This document shows, in pieces, positions 32,833 to 43,257 of a stretch of 64,000 bases of DNA. Origin of the DNA: Comamonas thiooxydans (GTDB lineage Bacteria > Pseudomonadota > Gammaproteobacteria > Burkholderiales > Burkholderiaceae_C); the NCBI RefSeq assembly GCF_000964545.1, contig NZ_BBVD01000008.1, positions 62,001 to 126,000 on the forward strand. Reading direction: 5' to 3'. A program made the translations under genes and the position numbers. Below the pieces are notes generated by a model that made no database searches, was not told where the DNA came from, and worked only from the letters and a program-made list of their open reading frames with translations. How positions within the stretch are numbered: the first letter of the stretch is position 1; each line of letters opens with the position of its first letter.

Positions 32833-33564
32833 TCAAGGATTGGCGCTCACATTTTCAAAGTTGCGCCAGGCAGTCTTGCCACCGCTGGATTTATCCATCT
32901 GCTTGAGCACATCATCGTGGGATTGCTGCTCCTGCTCATTGGCGCGCAGCACTGGCAACTTGAAGCTGCTCAGGTCCACCGAGGGAACGACAATCGCTCC
33001 AGCCGCCGGAGCATCTGCCGGCTCCTCGGTCATGAGCAAGGCATCTTGCCCGCGCGTGAGATTGATGTAGACATCCGCCAGCAGCTCCGCATCCAGCAAA
33101 GCGCCGTGCAGCGTGCGGTTGGAATTGTCGACACCCAGGCGATCGCAGAGCGAGTCCAGCGAGTTGCGCTTGCCCGGATACATCTCCTTGGCCATGACCA
33201 GGGTGTCGAGGACTCCGCCCACGCATTGCTTGAGTGGCGGGCGCTTGGCCAGCTTGAGTTCGTTGTTCAGAAAGCCCAGGTCGAACGGCGCATTGTGGAT
33301 GATGAGCTCTGCGCCCTGCAGATACTCCCAGATCTCGTCGATCTTTTCCTCAAAGCGCGGCTTGTCCTTGAGGAACTCCGTGGTGATGCCGTGCACGCGC
33401 AAGGCATCTGGATGGCTGTCCCGACCCGCATTGAAGTACAGATGCAGATTGTTGCCGGTGAGCTTGCGGTTGACCAGCTCCACGCAGCCCAGCTCGATCA
33501 GACGATCGCCATCGATGGCCGACAGGCCGGTCGTTTCCGTATCCAGAACAATTTGGCGCGACAT
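32833..33564 (-). CDS. dnaQ: DNA polymerase III epsilon subunit (3'-5' proofreading exonuclease)
   Basis: A 243-residue DEDDh exonuclease. ExoI VLDTETTGLSAIDGDRLIE (Asp, Glu), ExoII IIHNAPFDLGFLNNEL, and ExoIII TLHGALLDAELLADVY are intact. It proofreads for the replicative polymerase core. The C-terminal tail (about 180-243) is Asp/Ser-rich with a final WRNFENVS segment, probably the alpha-subunit binding part. Followed by tRNA-Val on the same strand, an arrangement common in the family. Confidence 0.95.
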   Translation of the reverse strand: MSRQIVLDTETTGLSAIDGDRLIELGCVELVNRKLTGNNLHLYFNAGRDSHPDALRVHGITTEFLKDKPRFEEKIDEIWEYLQGAELIIHNAPFDLGFLNNELKLAKRPPLKQCVGGVLDTLVMAKEMYPGKRNSLDSLCDRLGVDNSNRTLHGALLDAELLADVYINLTRGQDALLMTEEPADAPAAGAIVVPSVDLSSFKLPVLRANEQEQQSHDDVLKQMDKSSGGKTAWRNFENVSANP

Positions 33565-33630
33565 TCAATTTCTCCCAATTACCTGCGGCGCTCACATCGC
33601 CCAACAATTTCTAAAACAAGCGCGCACCAA

Positions 33631-33736
33631 AGCCAGGACACCGAGGAAGCGCCGCCGCGCACCGAGGGTGTCGTCCCCCTCCCCTAGCGCGAAGCGCGTA
33701 GAGAGAGGGGGAAGGCGCAAAGCGCCTCAGGGGGTG
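33631..33736 (-). repeat. intergenic palindromic repeat, family A, copy 2
   Basis: Begins one base after the fdx stop codon (minus orientation: GCACCCCCTGAGGCGCTT) and runs about 105 bases. Contains GGCGCTTTGCGCC, CGCGCTTCGCGC and a CCCCCTCT/AGGGGGA pair, ending in GAGGTGTCC-like sequence near 33635. Best match to copies at 5263 and 50151. Confidence 0.8.
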
Positions 33737-33737
33737 C

Positions 33738-34076
33738 TCAGTGATTTTCCTTAGCGTGGTTGATGGAGTACTTGGGGATCTCCACCGTCACATTCTCGCG
33801 CGCCAGAATCGCCTGGCAGGACAGGCGCGACTGAGGCTGCAGACCCCAGGCCTTGTCGAGCAGGTCTTCTTCCTCTTCCTCCGCCTCGTTCAGGGAGTTG
33901 AAGCCCTCCTTGACGATGACATGGCAGGTCGTGCAGGCGCAGCTCATATCACAGGCATGCTCGATATTGATGCCGTTGTCCAGCATGGCTTCACAGATCG
34001 AAGTGCCGACGGGAGCTTCGATTTCCGTGCCATTGGGGCAGTACTCGGCGTGAGGAAGAATTTTGATGATGGGCAT
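33738..34076 (-). CDS. fdx: ISC-type [2Fe-2S] ferredoxin
   Basis: A 112-residue adrenodoxin-type ferredoxin. Cluster ligands are in EHACDMSCACTTCH (C-x5-C-x2-C) and SRLSCQAIL. It delivers electrons for Fe-S cluster assembly on IscU. Last gene of the isc operon, 15 bases after hscA; no iscX follows, only a family A repeat. The acidic NEAEEEEEDLLD region is typical of Fdx. Confidence 0.93.
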   Translation of the reverse strand: MPIIKILPHAEYCPNGTEIEAPVGTSICEAMLDNGINIEHACDMSCACTTCHVIVKEGFNSLNEAEEEEEDLLDKAWGLQPQSRLSCQAILARENVTVEIPKYSINHAKENH

Positions 34077-34091
34077 TGTTCTGTTTATGAA

Positions 34092-35951
34092 TTAAATGGT
34101 GTTGACACTCTTGCCAGCCAGCGCCTGCTGGATGCTGCGATTCATGCGTTCGGCCGCAAACGACTCGGTTCCCTTGGCCAGGGCCTGCGTTGCGCCTTCC
34201 ACGACGGCCGGATCATCGCTGGCGACGGCCGCGCGTAGCGCTGTCATCAGGCCGTCGATGCTGTCGCGCTGCTCGGCGCTGAGCACATCCCCATCCACAT
34301 CCAGCGCGCTCTGAGTGGCCAGCAACATGCGATCGGCATCCACGCGGGCCTCGACCAGGGCGCGGGCTTTCATGTCTTCCTGGGCCGTGGCAAAACCGTC
34401 CTGCAGCATCTGGGCGATCTGGTCGTCGGAAATGCCGTAGGAAGGCTTGACGTTGATATGCGCTTCGACGCCGCTGGTCTGCTCCTTGGCGCTGACGGAC
34501 AGCAGGCCGTCGGCATCGACCGTGAAGGTCACGCGGATGCGCGCCGCACCGGCAGCCATGGGCGGAATGCCGCGCAACTCGAAACGCGCCAGGCTGCGGC
34601 AGTCCGCAACCAGATCACGCTCGCCTTGCACCACGTGAATGGCCAGAGCGGTCTGGCCGTCCTTGTACGTCGTGAAGTCCTGTGCGCGGGCCGTGGGGAT
34701 GGTCTCGTTGCGCGTGATGATGCGCTCGGACAGGCCGCCCATGGTTTCCACGCCCAGCGACAGCGGGATCACATCCAGCAGCAGCAGGTCGCCGGCGGTA
34801 TTGTTGCCGGCCAGCTGATTGGCCTGAATGGCAGCGCCCAGGGCCACCACTTCGTCAGGGTTGAGATTGATCAGCGGCTCGCTGCCGAAGAAGTCGGCCA
34901 CGGCCTGGCGAATCTGGGGCATGCGGGTGGAGCCGCCGACCATGACCACGCCCTGCACCTCATCGCGGCCCAGGTCTGCATCCTTGAGCGCGCGGCGCAC
35001 AGCCGCAAGGCTCTTGCTGGTTAAGTGAGCAGTCAGCGCAATGAATTCCTCACGCTTGACATCAAAAGACACTGAACCCGAGGAAATATCAGCGGTAAAC
35101 GCTACAACTTCTGATTCAGTCAGGGCCTGCTTGCAATGGCGCGCAGCAATGCGCCAGGCGGTCTTGTCTGCTGCCGACTCCAGCTGCGTGCCGGTCTTTT
35201 CCGCCACCCAGGCAGCCAGCGCGTCATCGTAGTCGTCGCCGCCCAATGCCGAGTCACCACCTGTGGCGATCACTTCGAACACACCCTGTGCAAGACGCAG
35301 CACAGAGATGTCAAAGGTGCCGCCACCCAGATCGTAGACGGCGTAGACGCCCTCTGCCGCGTTGTCCAGGCCGTAGGCAATGGCTGCTGCCGTGGGCTCG
35401 TTGATCAGGCGCAGCAAGTTGATGCCTGCCAGCTTGGCTGCATCCTTGGTGGCCTGGCGCTGGGCATCGTCAAAGTACGCAGGCACCGTGATGACTGCAC
35501 CATACAGATCGTTGTCGAACGTGTCTTCGGCACGGAAACGCAAGGTCGCCAGAATTTCGGCACTGATTTCCACGGCCGTCTTGGCGCCGTCCACGGTTTC
35601 GACGGAGATGACGCTGCTGTCATCGGTCTTGAAGCGATAAGGCAGCTTCTCGGGCGATTCGATATCGGTCAGGCTTCGCCCCATGAAGCGCTTGGCCGAG
35701 CTGATAGTGTTGGCAGCATCCTGCGCCTGCGCGGCCTTGGCATCAAAACCGATCTGTCGGCGGCCCATTTCCATGTAACGCACCACCGATGGCAGCAGCA
35801 CACGCCCCTGATCGTCGGGCAGGCATTCGGCCACGCCGTTGCGCACTGCAGCGACCAGAGAATGCGTGGTGCCCAGGTCGATACCTACAGCAATGCGTCG
35901 CTGGTGGGGATCGGGGGATTGGCCGGGCTCGGAAATCTGCAAAAGCGCCAT
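34092..35951 (-). CDS. hscA: Fe-S assembly Hsp70 chaperone
   Basis: A 619-residue specialised Hsp70. Nucleotide-binding domain with [28 protein letters not shown] and [14 protein letters not shown], and substrate-binding domain from about 390. It works with HscB to transfer clusters from IscU. ATG at 35951 is chosen (ALLQISEP follows, as in HscA proteins); a start seven codons earlier is possible. Between hscB and fdx in the operon. Confidence 0.95.
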   Translation of the reverse strand: MALLQISEPGQSPDPHQRRIAVGIDLGTTHSLVAAVRNGVAECLPDDQGRVLLPSVVRYMEMGRRQIGFDAKAAQAQDAANTISSAKRFMGRSLTDIESPEKLPYRFKTDDSSVISVETVDGAKTAVEISAEILATLRFRAEDTFDNDLYGAVITVPAYFDDAQRQATKDAAKLAGINLLRLINEPTAAAIAYGLDNAAEGVYAVYDLGGGTFDISVLRLAQGVFEVIATGGDSALGGDDYDDALAAWVAEKTGTQLESAADKTAWRIAARHCKQALTESEVVAFTADISSGSVSFDVKREEFIALTAHLTSKSLAAVRRALKDADLGRDEVQGVVMVGGSTRMPQIRQAVADFFGSEPLINLNPDEVVALGAAIQANQLAGNNTAGDLLLLDVIPLSLGVETMGGLSERIITRNETIPTARAQDFTTYKDGQTALAIHVVQGERDLVADCRSLARFELRGIPPMAAGAARIRVTFTVDADGLLSVSAKEQTSGVEAHINVKPSYGISDDQIAQMLQDGFATAQEDMKARALVEARVDADRMLLATQSALDVDGDVLSAEQRDSIDGLMTALRAAVASDDPAVVEGATQALAKGTESFAAERMNRSIQQALAGKSVNTI

Positions 35952-36045
35952 GAAATTCTTCTTTTGAAACATCAGAGGCCAGCGTGGCTGGCCCGCTCAA
36001 GGTGGATACGCTGCGTGCCTAGGGCACAGCGCGTTGCTCTGGCTC

Positions 36046-36564
36046 TTATTGTCCCAGTTGATCGCGACGGCGATCCACATCTTGCGCAAATCGCGCAACA
36101 AACATGAGGGCTCTCACCTGCTGCACGGCAGCGGCGGCATCTCCAGCCTCGTCCAGCAGACGACCGCATTCGCCAAGCATCTGCTGTTTGGCGGCGAGCA
36201 TCTCGCCCTCCAGAGCATCCAGCTCCTGCTCGCTGGCAGCGTCTTCCAGCGCTTCGCGCCACTCCATCTGCTGCATCAGAAATGCCGCAGGCATGGCCGT
36301 GTTGTCTTCAGCCCGCACCGGCGCTCCCGCCAGCTCGCACAAATAGGCAGCGCGCTTGAGCGGGTCCTTGAGGCGCTGATAGGCCTCGTTGATGCGCACC
36401 GACCATTGCATGGCCACGCGCTGCGCGGCTGCGCCCTGGGCGGCAAAACGGTCGGGGTGCGCTTCGCGCTGCAGCTCTTTCCAGCGTGCGTCGATCTGGC
36501 TGCGCTCCTGCGCAAACTTGCGCGGCAAGCCAAACAATTCAAAGTCGTCAGATTGCAGATTCAT
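36046..36564 (-). CDS. hscB: Fe-S assembly J-domain co-chaperone
   Basis: A 172-residue J-type protein. J domain at the N-terminus with the HPDRF motif (about residue 36) that stimulates HscA ATPase, and a C-terminal helical domain that binds IscU. Length is normal. It follows iscA after 148 bases, an unusually wide gap that holds a family A repeat, and precedes hscA. Confidence 0.93.
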   Translation of the reverse strand: MNLQSDDFELFGLPRKFAQERSQIDARWKELQREAHPDRFAAQGAAAQRVAMQWSVRINEAYQRLKDPLKRAAYLCELAGAPVRAEDNTAMPAAFLMQQMEWREALEDAASEQELDALEGEMLAAKQQMLGECGRLLDEAGDAAAAVQQVRALMFVARFAQDVDRRRDQLGQ

Positions 36565-36630
36565 GGCATTAAAAAAACCGCCTGCAGCAGCGCTGAGGCG
36601 GTTCCGTTCTTACGCTTGGGCGCTACACAC

Positions 36631-36709
36631 GCCAGGGACACCGAGCAAGAGCCGCCTCGCAGCGAAGGTGTCGTCCCCTTGGGGGGAAGGCGCGAAGCGA
36701 CTCAGGGGA
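36631..36709 (-). repeat. intergenic palindromic repeat, family A, copy 3 (shorter)
   Basis: About 80 bases starting three bases after the iscA stop (minus: TTTTCCCCTGAGTCGCTTC). Keeps the GACGACACC block and the final GGTGTCCCTGGC, but has lost part of the C-rich arm. Splits the isc operon between iscA and hscB. Confidence 0.75.
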
Positions 36710-36712
36710 AAA

Positions 36713-37036
36713 TCAAATCCTGAAGCTCTCGCCACAACCGCAGCGATCACGCTCATTGGGGTTGTGGAACTTGAAGCCCTCGTTCAGGCCTTCGCGCACA
36801 AAATCCAGTTCCGTGCCATCGATATAGGCCAGGCTCTTGGGGTCGATCAACACCTTGATGCCGTGGTCTTCAAACACCACATCATCGGGCTGGACTTCGT
36901 CCACATATTCCAGCTTGTAGGCCAAGCCGGAACAGCCCGTGGTCTTCACGCCGAGGCGTACGCCAATCCCCTTGCCGCGACGCGAAAGGTAGCGGTTCAC
37001 ATGACGGGCAGCCGCCTCGGTCATTGAGATGGCCAT
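36713..37036 (-). CDS. iscA: A-type Fe-S carrier IscA
   Basis: A 107-residue A-type scaffold/carrier. Three cluster Cys: [12 protein letters not shown] and [10 protein letters not shown] near the C-terminus. It passes Fe-S clusters, mainly [4Fe-4S], to target proteins. Four bases after iscU in the operon. Confidence 0.95.
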   Translation of the reverse strand: MAISMTEAAARHVNRYLSRRGKGIGVRLGVKTTGCSGLAYKLEYVDEVQPDDVVFEDHGIKVLIDPKSLAYIDGTELDFVREGLNEGFKFHNPNERDRCGCGESFRI

Positions 37037-37040
37037 GGCC

Positions 37041-37436
37041 TTAGGCTTCCGTCGCCGTGCGCTTTGCGCGGTAGTCGTTCACAGCAGCCTTGATGGCGTC
37101 TTCAGCCAGGATGGAGCAATGAACCTTGACCGGTGGCAGCGCCAGTTCTTCGGCGATCTGGCTGTTCTTCAGGGCGGCAGCCTCATCCAGCGTCTTGCCC
37201 TTGACCCATTCGGTCACCAGCGAAGACGAGGCGATGGCAGAGCCGCAGCCATAGGTCTTGAAGCGTGCATCTTCGATCACGCCGGTGGCAGGATTGACCT
37301 TGATCTGCAGCTTCATCACGTCGCCGCAAGCGGGCGCACCCACCATACCCGTGCCCACGGAGTCATCGCTCTTATCGAACGAGCCCACGTTGCGGGGGTT
37401 TTCATAGTGGTCAACAACTTTTTCGGAGTAAGCCAT
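37041..37436 (-). CDS. iscU: Fe-S cluster scaffold IscU
   Basis: A 131-residue scaffold. The three ligand Cys are in [25 protein letters not shown] and [24 protein letters not shown] segment replaces the usual LVKG-LPPVK neighbourhood, with LPPVK present as [10 protein letters not shown], the HscA recognition motif. Between iscS and iscA. Confidence 0.96.
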   Translation of the reverse strand: MAYSEKVVDHYENPRNVGSFDKSDDSVGTGMVGAPACGDVMKLQIKVNPATGVIEDARFKTYGCGSAIASSSLVTEWVKGKTLDEAAALKNSQIAEELALPPVKVHCSILAEDAIKAAVNDYRAKRTATEA

Positions 37437-37470
37437 GGTGTCTACCTCTTGAACTCTTTGTAATCTATGC

Positions 37471-38691
37471 TTAGTGTGCAGCCCATTGAATAGTGCTGAG
37501 GTCGATGCCGTCTTTGTACATCTCCCACAGAGGGCTCAGCTCGCGCAGCTTCAGCACGTTTTCGCGGATCGACTTGATCGCGTAGTCAATTTCTTCTTCC
37601 GTCGTGAAGCGACCAAAGGTCATGCGCAAGGAGCTGTGTGCCAGCTCATCGCTGCGGCCCAGGGCACGCAGCACATAGCTGGGCTCCAGGCTGGCGGATG
37701 TGCAGGCGGAACCCGAGGACACGGCCAGACCCTTGATGCCCATGATCAGCGACTCGCCTTCGACGAAGTTGAAGCTCATGTTCAGGTAATGGGGAACGCC
37801 GTTCTCCATATCGCCGTTCACGAACACCTGCTCCAGATCCTTCAGACCATCGAGCAGACGCTTGCGCAGTGCACGTGCGTGCTCCATATCCTTGGCCATC
37901 TCTTCCTTGGCAATGCGGAAGGCTTCGCCCATGCCCACGATCTGGTGGGTTGCCAGCGTGCCGGAACGCATGCCGCGTTCATGACCGCCGCCGTGCATCT
38001 GAGCTTCCAGACGCACGCGCGGCTTGCGGCGCACGTACAGCGCACCGATGCCCTTGGGGCCGTAGGTCTTGTGCGAAGCCAGGCTCATCAGGTCGATGGG
38101 CATGGTCTGCATGTTCAGATCCATCTTGCCCGAGGCCTGAGCGGCGTCGACGTGGAAGATGATGCCCTTCTCACGGCACAGAGCGCCAATGGTGTTCAGA
38201 TCCTGAACCACACCGATCTCGTTGTTCACGGCCATCACGCTGGCGAGGATGGTGTCGGGACGGATCGCGGCCTTGAACACTTCGATGTCCAGCAGACCGT
38301 TTTCCTGCACGTCCAGATAGCTGACTTCAAAGCCCTGGCGCTCCAGTTCACGCATGGTGTCCAGCACAGCCTTGTGCTCGGTCTTCACGGTGATCAGGTG
38401 CTTGCCCTTGCCCTGGTAGAAATGCGCTGCACCCTTGATGGCCAGGTTGTCGGACTCGGTCGCACCGCTGGTCCAGACGATTTCACGCGGGTCGGCGCCA
38501 ATCAGATCGGCGACCTGCTTGCGGGCCTTCTCGACGGCTTCTTCGGCTTCCCAGCCCCAGGCATGGCTGCGCGATGCGGCATTGCCAAAATGTTCACGCA
38601 GCCAGGGAATCATGGCGTCCGCCACGCGGGGGTCCACCGGAGTGGTTGCACCGTAGTCGAGATAAATGGGAAAGTGCGGGGTCATGTCCAT
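37471..38691 (-). CDS. iscS: cysteine desulfurase IscS
   Basis: A 406-residue PLP enzyme that takes sulfur from cysteine for Fe-S cluster and tRNA thiolation. PLP Lys in [17 protein letters not shown], catalytic Cys in [17 protein letters not shown], and [10 protein letters not shown] binding segment. ATG at 38691 ([20 protein letters not shown] follows) agrees with the family N-terminus; an extension to 38790 is open but not IscS-like. Second gene of the operon after iscR. Confidence 0.95.
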   Translation of the reverse strand: MDMTPHFPIYLDYGATTPVDPRVADAMIPWLREHFGNAASRSHAWGWEAEEAVEKARKQVADLIGADPREIVWTSGATESDNLAIKGAAHFYQGKGKHLITVKTEHKAVLDTMRELERQGFEVSYLDVQENGLLDIEVFKAAIRPDTILASVMAVNNEIGVVQDLNTIGALCREKGIIFHVDAAQASGKMDLNMQTMPIDLMSLASHKTYGPKGIGALYVRRKPRVRLEAQMHGGGHERGMRSGTLATHQIVGMGEAFRIAKEEMAKDMEHARALRKRLLDGLKDLEQVFVNGDMENGVPHYLNMSFNFVEGESLIMGIKGLAVSSGSACTSASLEPSYVLRALGRSDELAHSSLRMTFGRFTTEEEIDYAIKSIRENVLKLRELSPLWEMYKDGIDLSTIQWAAH

Positions 38692-38864
38692 GACTGGCTC
38701 GTCTTGTTTTTGGCTGACAAATCGTGAGGAATCGATGCACCTTGTGGTGCCATCAGGGCGAAGAAACATGCCGCACAGCCATGCATGCATCCAGGCCCTG
38801 ACTATCGGAGTCGGGCTTCATGCCGATCTGGTTGCCGCCTGAGCACTGCTCGAGCGGCCCCGGA

Positions 38865-39401
38865 TCAGGATTTCGCGAAGGCGTTACCCAGGGCGAACAC
38901 CGAGTTCGGTGCGTTCACACGAATGGGCTTGACCACGGGTGCTGTGGAGATGGCGCGGCGCACCACGGGCTTGTCCTCGATCTGGATGCCCTTGGCCAGT
39001 TGCTCGTCCACCAGCTTTTGCAGAGTGACGGAGTCCAGGAATTCCACCATGCGCTGATTCAGTGCAGCCCACAGCTCATGGGTCATGCAGCGGCCTGCTT
39101 CGCCCAGACAGTTTTCCTTGCCACCGCACTGGGTCGCATCAATAGGTTCATCCACCGAGACGATGATGTCAGCCACGGTGATGTCCGTTGCCTTACGGGC
39201 CAGGGTGTAGCCGCCGCCGGGGCCACGGGTGGATTCCACCAGTTCGTGGCGACGCAGCTTGCCAAACAACTGTTCCAGATAGGACAGCGAAATCTGCTGA
39301 CGCTGGCTGATGGCAGCCAGAGTCACAGGGCCATTGTTCTGGCGCAGTGCCAGGTCGATCATCGCGGTGACCGCAAAGCGGCCTTTGGTCGTAAGACGCA
39401 T
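38865..39401 (-). CDS. iscR: Rrf2-family Fe-S regulator IscR
   Basis: A 178-residue Rrf2 regulator. N-terminal winged HTH (MRLTTKGRFAVTAMIDLA, ISLSYLEQLFGKLRRHELV) and the [2Fe-2S] cysteine region CGGKENCLGEAGRC (three Cys). Cluster-bound IscR represses the isc operon when Fe-S supply is sufficient. First gene of the operon, with about 170 bases to iscS. Confidence 0.95.
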   Translation of the reverse strand: MRLTTKGRFAVTAMIDLALRQNNGPVTLAAISQRQQISLSYLEQLFGKLRRHELVESTRGPGGGYTLARKATDITVADIIVSVDEPIDATQCGGKENCLGEAGRCMTHELWAALNQRMVEFLDSVTLQKLVDEQLAKGIQIEDKPVVRRAISTAPVVKPIRVNAPNSVFALGNAFAKS

Positions 39402-39544
39402 ACGAGCTCCTTCAGTCAGGATTGTTCGTTACAGAAACGCACGCCCGGTCACAGTACCTAGACGAGCACAGTCTCCGCCCTTACTCCGTCCTGTGATTAG
39501 GTTCAGAGCCCTTCTGTGAGGGAAGTTTGTTGTTGAGTGTTTGA

Positions 39545-39585
39545 GGCGAGTATATCACATTCCCCATCAATTTTGTCGGGTAACA
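39545..39585 (-). promoter_or_regulatory. iscR: probable isc operon promoter
   Basis: Extended -10 TGATATACT on the minus strand (TATACT at 39549-39554), 145 bases before iscR. A weak -35 (GACAAA) lies 17 bases further upstream, consistent with a regulated promoter. I could not identify a full IscR site with confidence. Confidence 0.4.
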
Positions 39586-39629
39586 GCGTGCACTCACGTA
39601 ATAACCCCGAGATTTGCGAAGAAATATTC

Positions 39630-41696
39630 CTACGGTGCCGCCCCGAACAATTGCTGTTTGAGAAGCGAAAGCTGGTCTCGCACACGCGCTGCCTGCTCGA
39701 ATTCCAGGTTCCTGGCGTGCTCCAGCATTTGCTTCTCCAGACGCTTGATCTCCTTGGCGATGTCTTTCTCCGACATATCCTCGACACGTGCCTGTTGTAG
39801 AGCCTGCTCCTGCAGACGTTCGGCCTCTTTGCCGCTTTTTTCGCTGTAGACACCATCAATCAGGTCTTTCACCCTCTTGACAATCTGTTTTGGCACGATT
39901 CCATTGGCTTCATTGAAAGCCATCTGTTTTTCGCGGCGTCTTTCGGTTTCGCCGATGGCTTTCTTCATGGACTCCGTGATGCGGTCCGCGTACAGGATCG
40001 CCTTGCCGTTGACGTTGCGCGCCGCGCGACCGATGGTCTGGATCAGGCTGCGCTCGGCACGCAGAAAGCCTTCCTTGTCGGCATCCAGAATCGCCACCAG
40101 CGAAACCTCGGGAATATCCAGGCCTTCGCGCAGCAGGTTGATGCCGACCAGCACATCGAAGGCTCCCAGACGCAGGTCGCGGATGATTTCCACGCGCTCC
40201 ACCGTATCCACGTCGGAGTGCAGATAGCGCACCTTCACACCGTTGTCGGTCAGGTATTCGGTCAGCTGCTCGGCCATGCGCTTGGTCAGCGTGGTGATAA
40301 GCACGCGCTCCTCCAGCTCCACGCGCTGGCGGATCTCCTGCAGCACGTCGTCGACCTGATGAATGGCCGGCCTCACTTCGATCTCGGGATCGACCAGGCC
40401 CGTGGGGCGCACCACCTGCTCCACCACCTGCCCGGCATGAGTCTTTTCATATTCGGCGGGCGTGGCCGAGACGAACACCACCTGGCGCATGCGCTGCTCG
40501 AACTCCTCGAACTTGAGCGGCCGGTTGTCCAGCGCCGAAGGCAGGCGGAAGCCATATTCCACCAGCGTGGTCTTGCGCGCCCGGTCGCCGTTGTACATGG
40601 CGTTGAGCTGGCCGATCATCTGATGGCTCTCGTCGAGGAACATGATGGCGTCGCGCGGCAGATAGTCCGTCAGCGTGCTGGGCGGATCGCCGGGCTTGGA
40701 GGCCGAGAGATGGCGCGTGTAGTTCTCGATGCCCTTGCAGTGCCCCACTTCGCTGAGCATTTCCAGATCGAAGCGCGTGCGCTGCTCCAGGCGCTGCGCC
40801 TCCACCAGCTTGCCCATGCCCACGAGCTGCTTGAGGCGCTCGGCCAGCTCTTCCTTGATGGTCTCCACGGCCGCCAGCACCTTGTCGCGCGGCGTCACAT
40901 AGTGGCTGCTGGGATAGATGGTGAAGCGCGGAATGTTCTGGCGCACCCGGCCCGTGAGCGGATCGAACAGTTGCAGACTCTCGACCTCATCGTCGAACAG
41001 CTCGATGCGCACGGCCAGCTCCGAATGCTCGGCCGGGAACACATCGATGGTGTCACCGCGCACGCGGAAGGTGCCGCGCGAGAAATCCTGGTCGTTGCGC
41101 TGATACTGCATGCGGATCAGCTGCGCAATCGCATCGCGCTGGTTGAGCGTGTCGCCCGCGCGCAGCGTCATGATCATGCGGTGGTAGCTCTCGGGCTCGC
41201 CGATGCCGTAGATGGCAGAGACGGTGGCCACGATCACCACGTCGCGCCGCTCCATGATGCTCTTGGTGCAGGACAGGCGCATCTGCTCGATGTGCTCGTT
41301 GATGGCGCTGTCCTTTTCGATGAACAGGTCGCGCTGGGGCACATAGGCTTCGGGCTGGTAGTAGTCGTAGTAGCTGACGAAGTACTCGACCGCGTTTTTC
41401 GGGAAAAACTCCCTGAACTCCGAGTACAGCTGTGCCGCCAGCGTCTTGTTGGGCGCAAACACGATGGCGGGCTTGCCCAGACGCGCGATCACGTTGGCCA
41501 TGGTGAAGGTCTTGCCCGAACCCGTCACGCCCAGCAGCGTCTGGAAAGACTCGCCGTCATTGACGCCTTCGACCAGTTTTTCGATGGCCGCAGGCTGATC
41601 GCCCGCCGGTGGATAGGGCTGGAACAGCTCGAACGGCGAGTCCGGGTATTGCACGAAACGGCCTTGCGGCTTGGCATTCATATTTTGTTCTTGCAT
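39630..41696 (-). CDS. uvrB: excinuclease ABC subunit B
   Basis: A 688-residue nucleotide excision repair helicase-like protein. Walker [11 protein letters not shown], beta-hairpin region [19 protein letters not shown]-type FLDESHQM, helicase motif [12 protein letters not shown], and the C-terminal UVR motif that contacts UvrC. It verifies damage after UvrA loading. Start is ambiguous: ATG 41696 or an in-frame ATG at 41717. Divergent from the aminotransferase gene; no clear LexA box was seen upstream. Confidence 0.95.
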   Translation of the reverse strand: MQEQNMNAKPQGRFVQYPDSPFELFQPYPPAGDQPAAIEKLVEGVNDGESFQTLLGVTGSGKTFTMANVIARLGKPAIVFAPNKTLAAQLYSEFREFFPKNAVEYFVSYYDYYQPEAYVPQRDLFIEKDSAINEHIEQMRLSCTKSIMERRDVVIVATVSAIYGIGEPESYHRMIMTLRAGDTLNQRDAIAQLIRMQYQRNDQDFSRGTFRVRGDTIDVFPAEHSELAVRIELFDDEVESLQLFDPLTGRVRQNIPRFTIYPSSHYVTPRDKVLAAVETIKEELAERLKQLVGMGKLVEAQRLEQRTRFDLEMLSEVGHCKGIENYTRHLSASKPGDPPSTLTDYLPRDAIMFLDESHQMIGQLNAMYNGDRARKTTLVEYGFRLPSALDNRPLKFEEFEQRMRQVVFVSATPAEYEKTHAGQVVEQVVRPTGLVDPEIEVRPAIHQVDDVLQEIRQRVELEERVLITTLTKRMAEQLTEYLTDNGVKVRYLHSDVDTVERVEIIRDLRLGAFDVLVGINLLREGLDIPEVSLVAILDADKEGFLRAERSLIQTIGRAARNVNGKAILYADRITESMKKAIGETERRREKQMAFNEANGIVPKQIVKRVKDLIDGVYSEKSGKEAERLQEQALQQARVEDMSEKDIAKEIKRLEKQMLEHARNLEFEQAARVRDQLSLLKQQLFGAAP

Positions 41697-41871
41697 GATC
41701 TCATGTCCATGACGCATAGGGTAAGCGCGGAGTAGAATGGCAGCCCAACCCTCAAGCCTAACCTAGGCTGATGCGTTTTTTCGAGCACCGGGCAATGCCC
41801 TGCCCGTCTAACGCGCTCGGAGCAGTAGCTGGGGGTGACCTGACTTATTTCCATCCCTCAAGGATTTTTTC

Positions 41872-43068
41872 ATGTCTCTGTTTACCGCCGTCGAAATGGC
41901 CCCCCGCGACCCCATCCTGGGTCTGAACGAGCAATTCAACGCTGACTCCAACCCCAACAAAGTGAACCTGGGCGTGGGCGTGTACTTCGACGACAACGGC
42001 AAGCTGCCCCTGCTGGAGTGCGTGCAGGCCGCCGAGAAGGCCATGATGGAAAAGCCCACCGCCCGTGGCTATCTGCCCATCGACGGTATTGCCGCCTATG
42101 ACAACGGCGTCAAGGCCCTGGTGTTCGGAGCCGAGTCCGACGTGGTCAAGTCCGGCCGCGTGGCCACCGTGCAAGCCATCGGCGGCACCGGCGGCCTGAA
42201 GATCGGCGCCGACTTCCTCAAGAAGCTCAACCCCAACGCCAAGGTCCTGATCTCCAACCCCAGCTGGGAAAACCACAAGGCCATCTTCACCAACGCTGGT
42301 TTTGAAGTCGGCACCTACGCTTACTACGATGCAGCCACCCGCTCCATCGACTTCGCCGGCATGCTGGCCGACCTGAACGCTGCCGCTGCCGGCACCGTGG
42401 TCGTGCTGCACGCCTGCTGCCACAACCCCACCGGCTACGACATCACTGCCGCCCAGTGGGATGAAGTGATCGCCGTCGTCAAGGCCAAGGGCCTGGTCGC
42501 CTTCCTGGACATGGCCTACCAGGGCTTTGGCCACGGCATCGCCGAAGACGGCGCCGTGATCGGCAAGTTCGTGGCTGCCGGCCTGAACATCTTTGTCTCG
42601 ACTTCCTTCTCCAAGAGCTTCAGCCTGTACGGCGAGCGCGTGGGCGCCCTGTCCGTGGTGGCCTCCGACAAGGAAGAAGCCGCTCGCGTGCTGTCGCAGC
42701 TGAAGATCGTCATCCGCACCAACTACTCCAACCCTCCCACCCATGGCGGCGCCGTCGTGGCAGCCGTGCTGAACAACCCTGAGCTGCACGCTCTGTGGGA
42801 AAAGGAACTGGGCGAGATGCGCGTGCGCATCAAGGCCATGCGCCAGAAGCTGGTTGACGGCCTGAAGGCTGCTGGCGTGACCCAGGACATGTCCTTCATC
42901 ACCACCCAGATCGGCATGTTCTCGTACTCCGGCCTGTCCAAGGACCAGATGGTACGCCTGCGCTCCGAGTTCGGCGTGTACGGCACCGACACCGGTCGCA
43001 TGTGCGTGGCTGCGCTGAACAGCAAGAACATCGACTATGTCTGCAAGGCCATCGCCGCCGTGATTTAA
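41872..43068 (+). CDS. class I aminotransferase, aspartate/aromatic amino acid type
   Basis: A 398-residue PLP aminotransferase of the AspC/TyrB group. PLP Lys in STSFSKSFSLYGERVGAL, HACCHNPTGYDI, and C-terminal TDTGRMCVAALN with the substrate-binding Arg. Converts aspartate or aromatic amino acids to keto acids with 2-oxoglutarate. The RBS region AGGA sits before ATG at 41872, followed by a strong terminator. Codon use is strongly biased, suggesting high expression. Confidence 0.9.
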   Translation: MSLFTAVEMAPRDPILGLNEQFNADSNPNKVNLGVGVYFDDNGKLPLLECVQAAEKAMMEKPTARGYLPIDGIAAYDNGVKALVFGAESDVVKSGRVATVQAIGGTGGLKIGADFLKKLNPNAKVLISNPSWENHKAIFTNAGFEVGTYAYYDAATRSIDFAGMLADLNAAAAGTVVVLHACCHNPTGYDITAAQWDEVIAVVKAKGLVAFLDMAYQGFGHGIAEDGAVIGKFVAAGLNIFVSTSFSKSFSLYGERVGALSVVASDKEEAARVLSQLKIVIRTNYSNPPTHGGAVVAAVLNNPELHALWEKELGEMRVRIKAMRQKLVDGLKAAGVTQDMSFITTQIGMFSYSGLSKDQMVRLRSEFGVYGTDTGRMCVAALNSKNIDYVCKAIAAVI

Positions 43069-43100
43069 GCTCACGATGCGGGGCTTCGGCCCTGAAGACC

Positions 43101-43136
43101 AAAGAGCAACGGACTTTCAATCCGTTGCTCTTTTTT
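43101..43136 (+). terminator. intrinsic terminator
   Basis: AAAGAGCAACGGA and TCCGTTGCTCTTT form a 12-13 bp stem around CTTTCAA, with six T at the end, 33 bases after the aminotransferase stop. Confidence 0.92.
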
Positions 43137-43157
43137 ATGGCTGCTTCAGTGTCCACC

Positions 43158-43256
43158 TATTAATTGATAGCTGCCAGCGCTCTTCCCATATCGCTTTCAG
43201 GCAGAAAATTATCTGAAAACCTTGTAAACCAAGCGCAGCAAGCTATCAAAATCTTG
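43158..43256. repeat. family B palindromic element, extended copy
   Basis: TTAATTGATAGCTGCCAGCGC followed by CGCTTTCAGGCAG, an AT-rich middle, and AAGCTATCAAAATCTTGAT at the right end. The left GATAGCTGCCAGCGCT and right AAGCTATCAA are inverted. Lies between the aminotransferase terminator and the 3' end of the dioxygenase gene. Confidence 0.5.
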
Positions 43257-43257
43257 A

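Noticed and set aside
41697..41871. LexA box upstream of uvrB
   Set aside because: No CTGT-N8-ACAG was found; AGCCTA-ACC-TAGGCT is present but does not fit.
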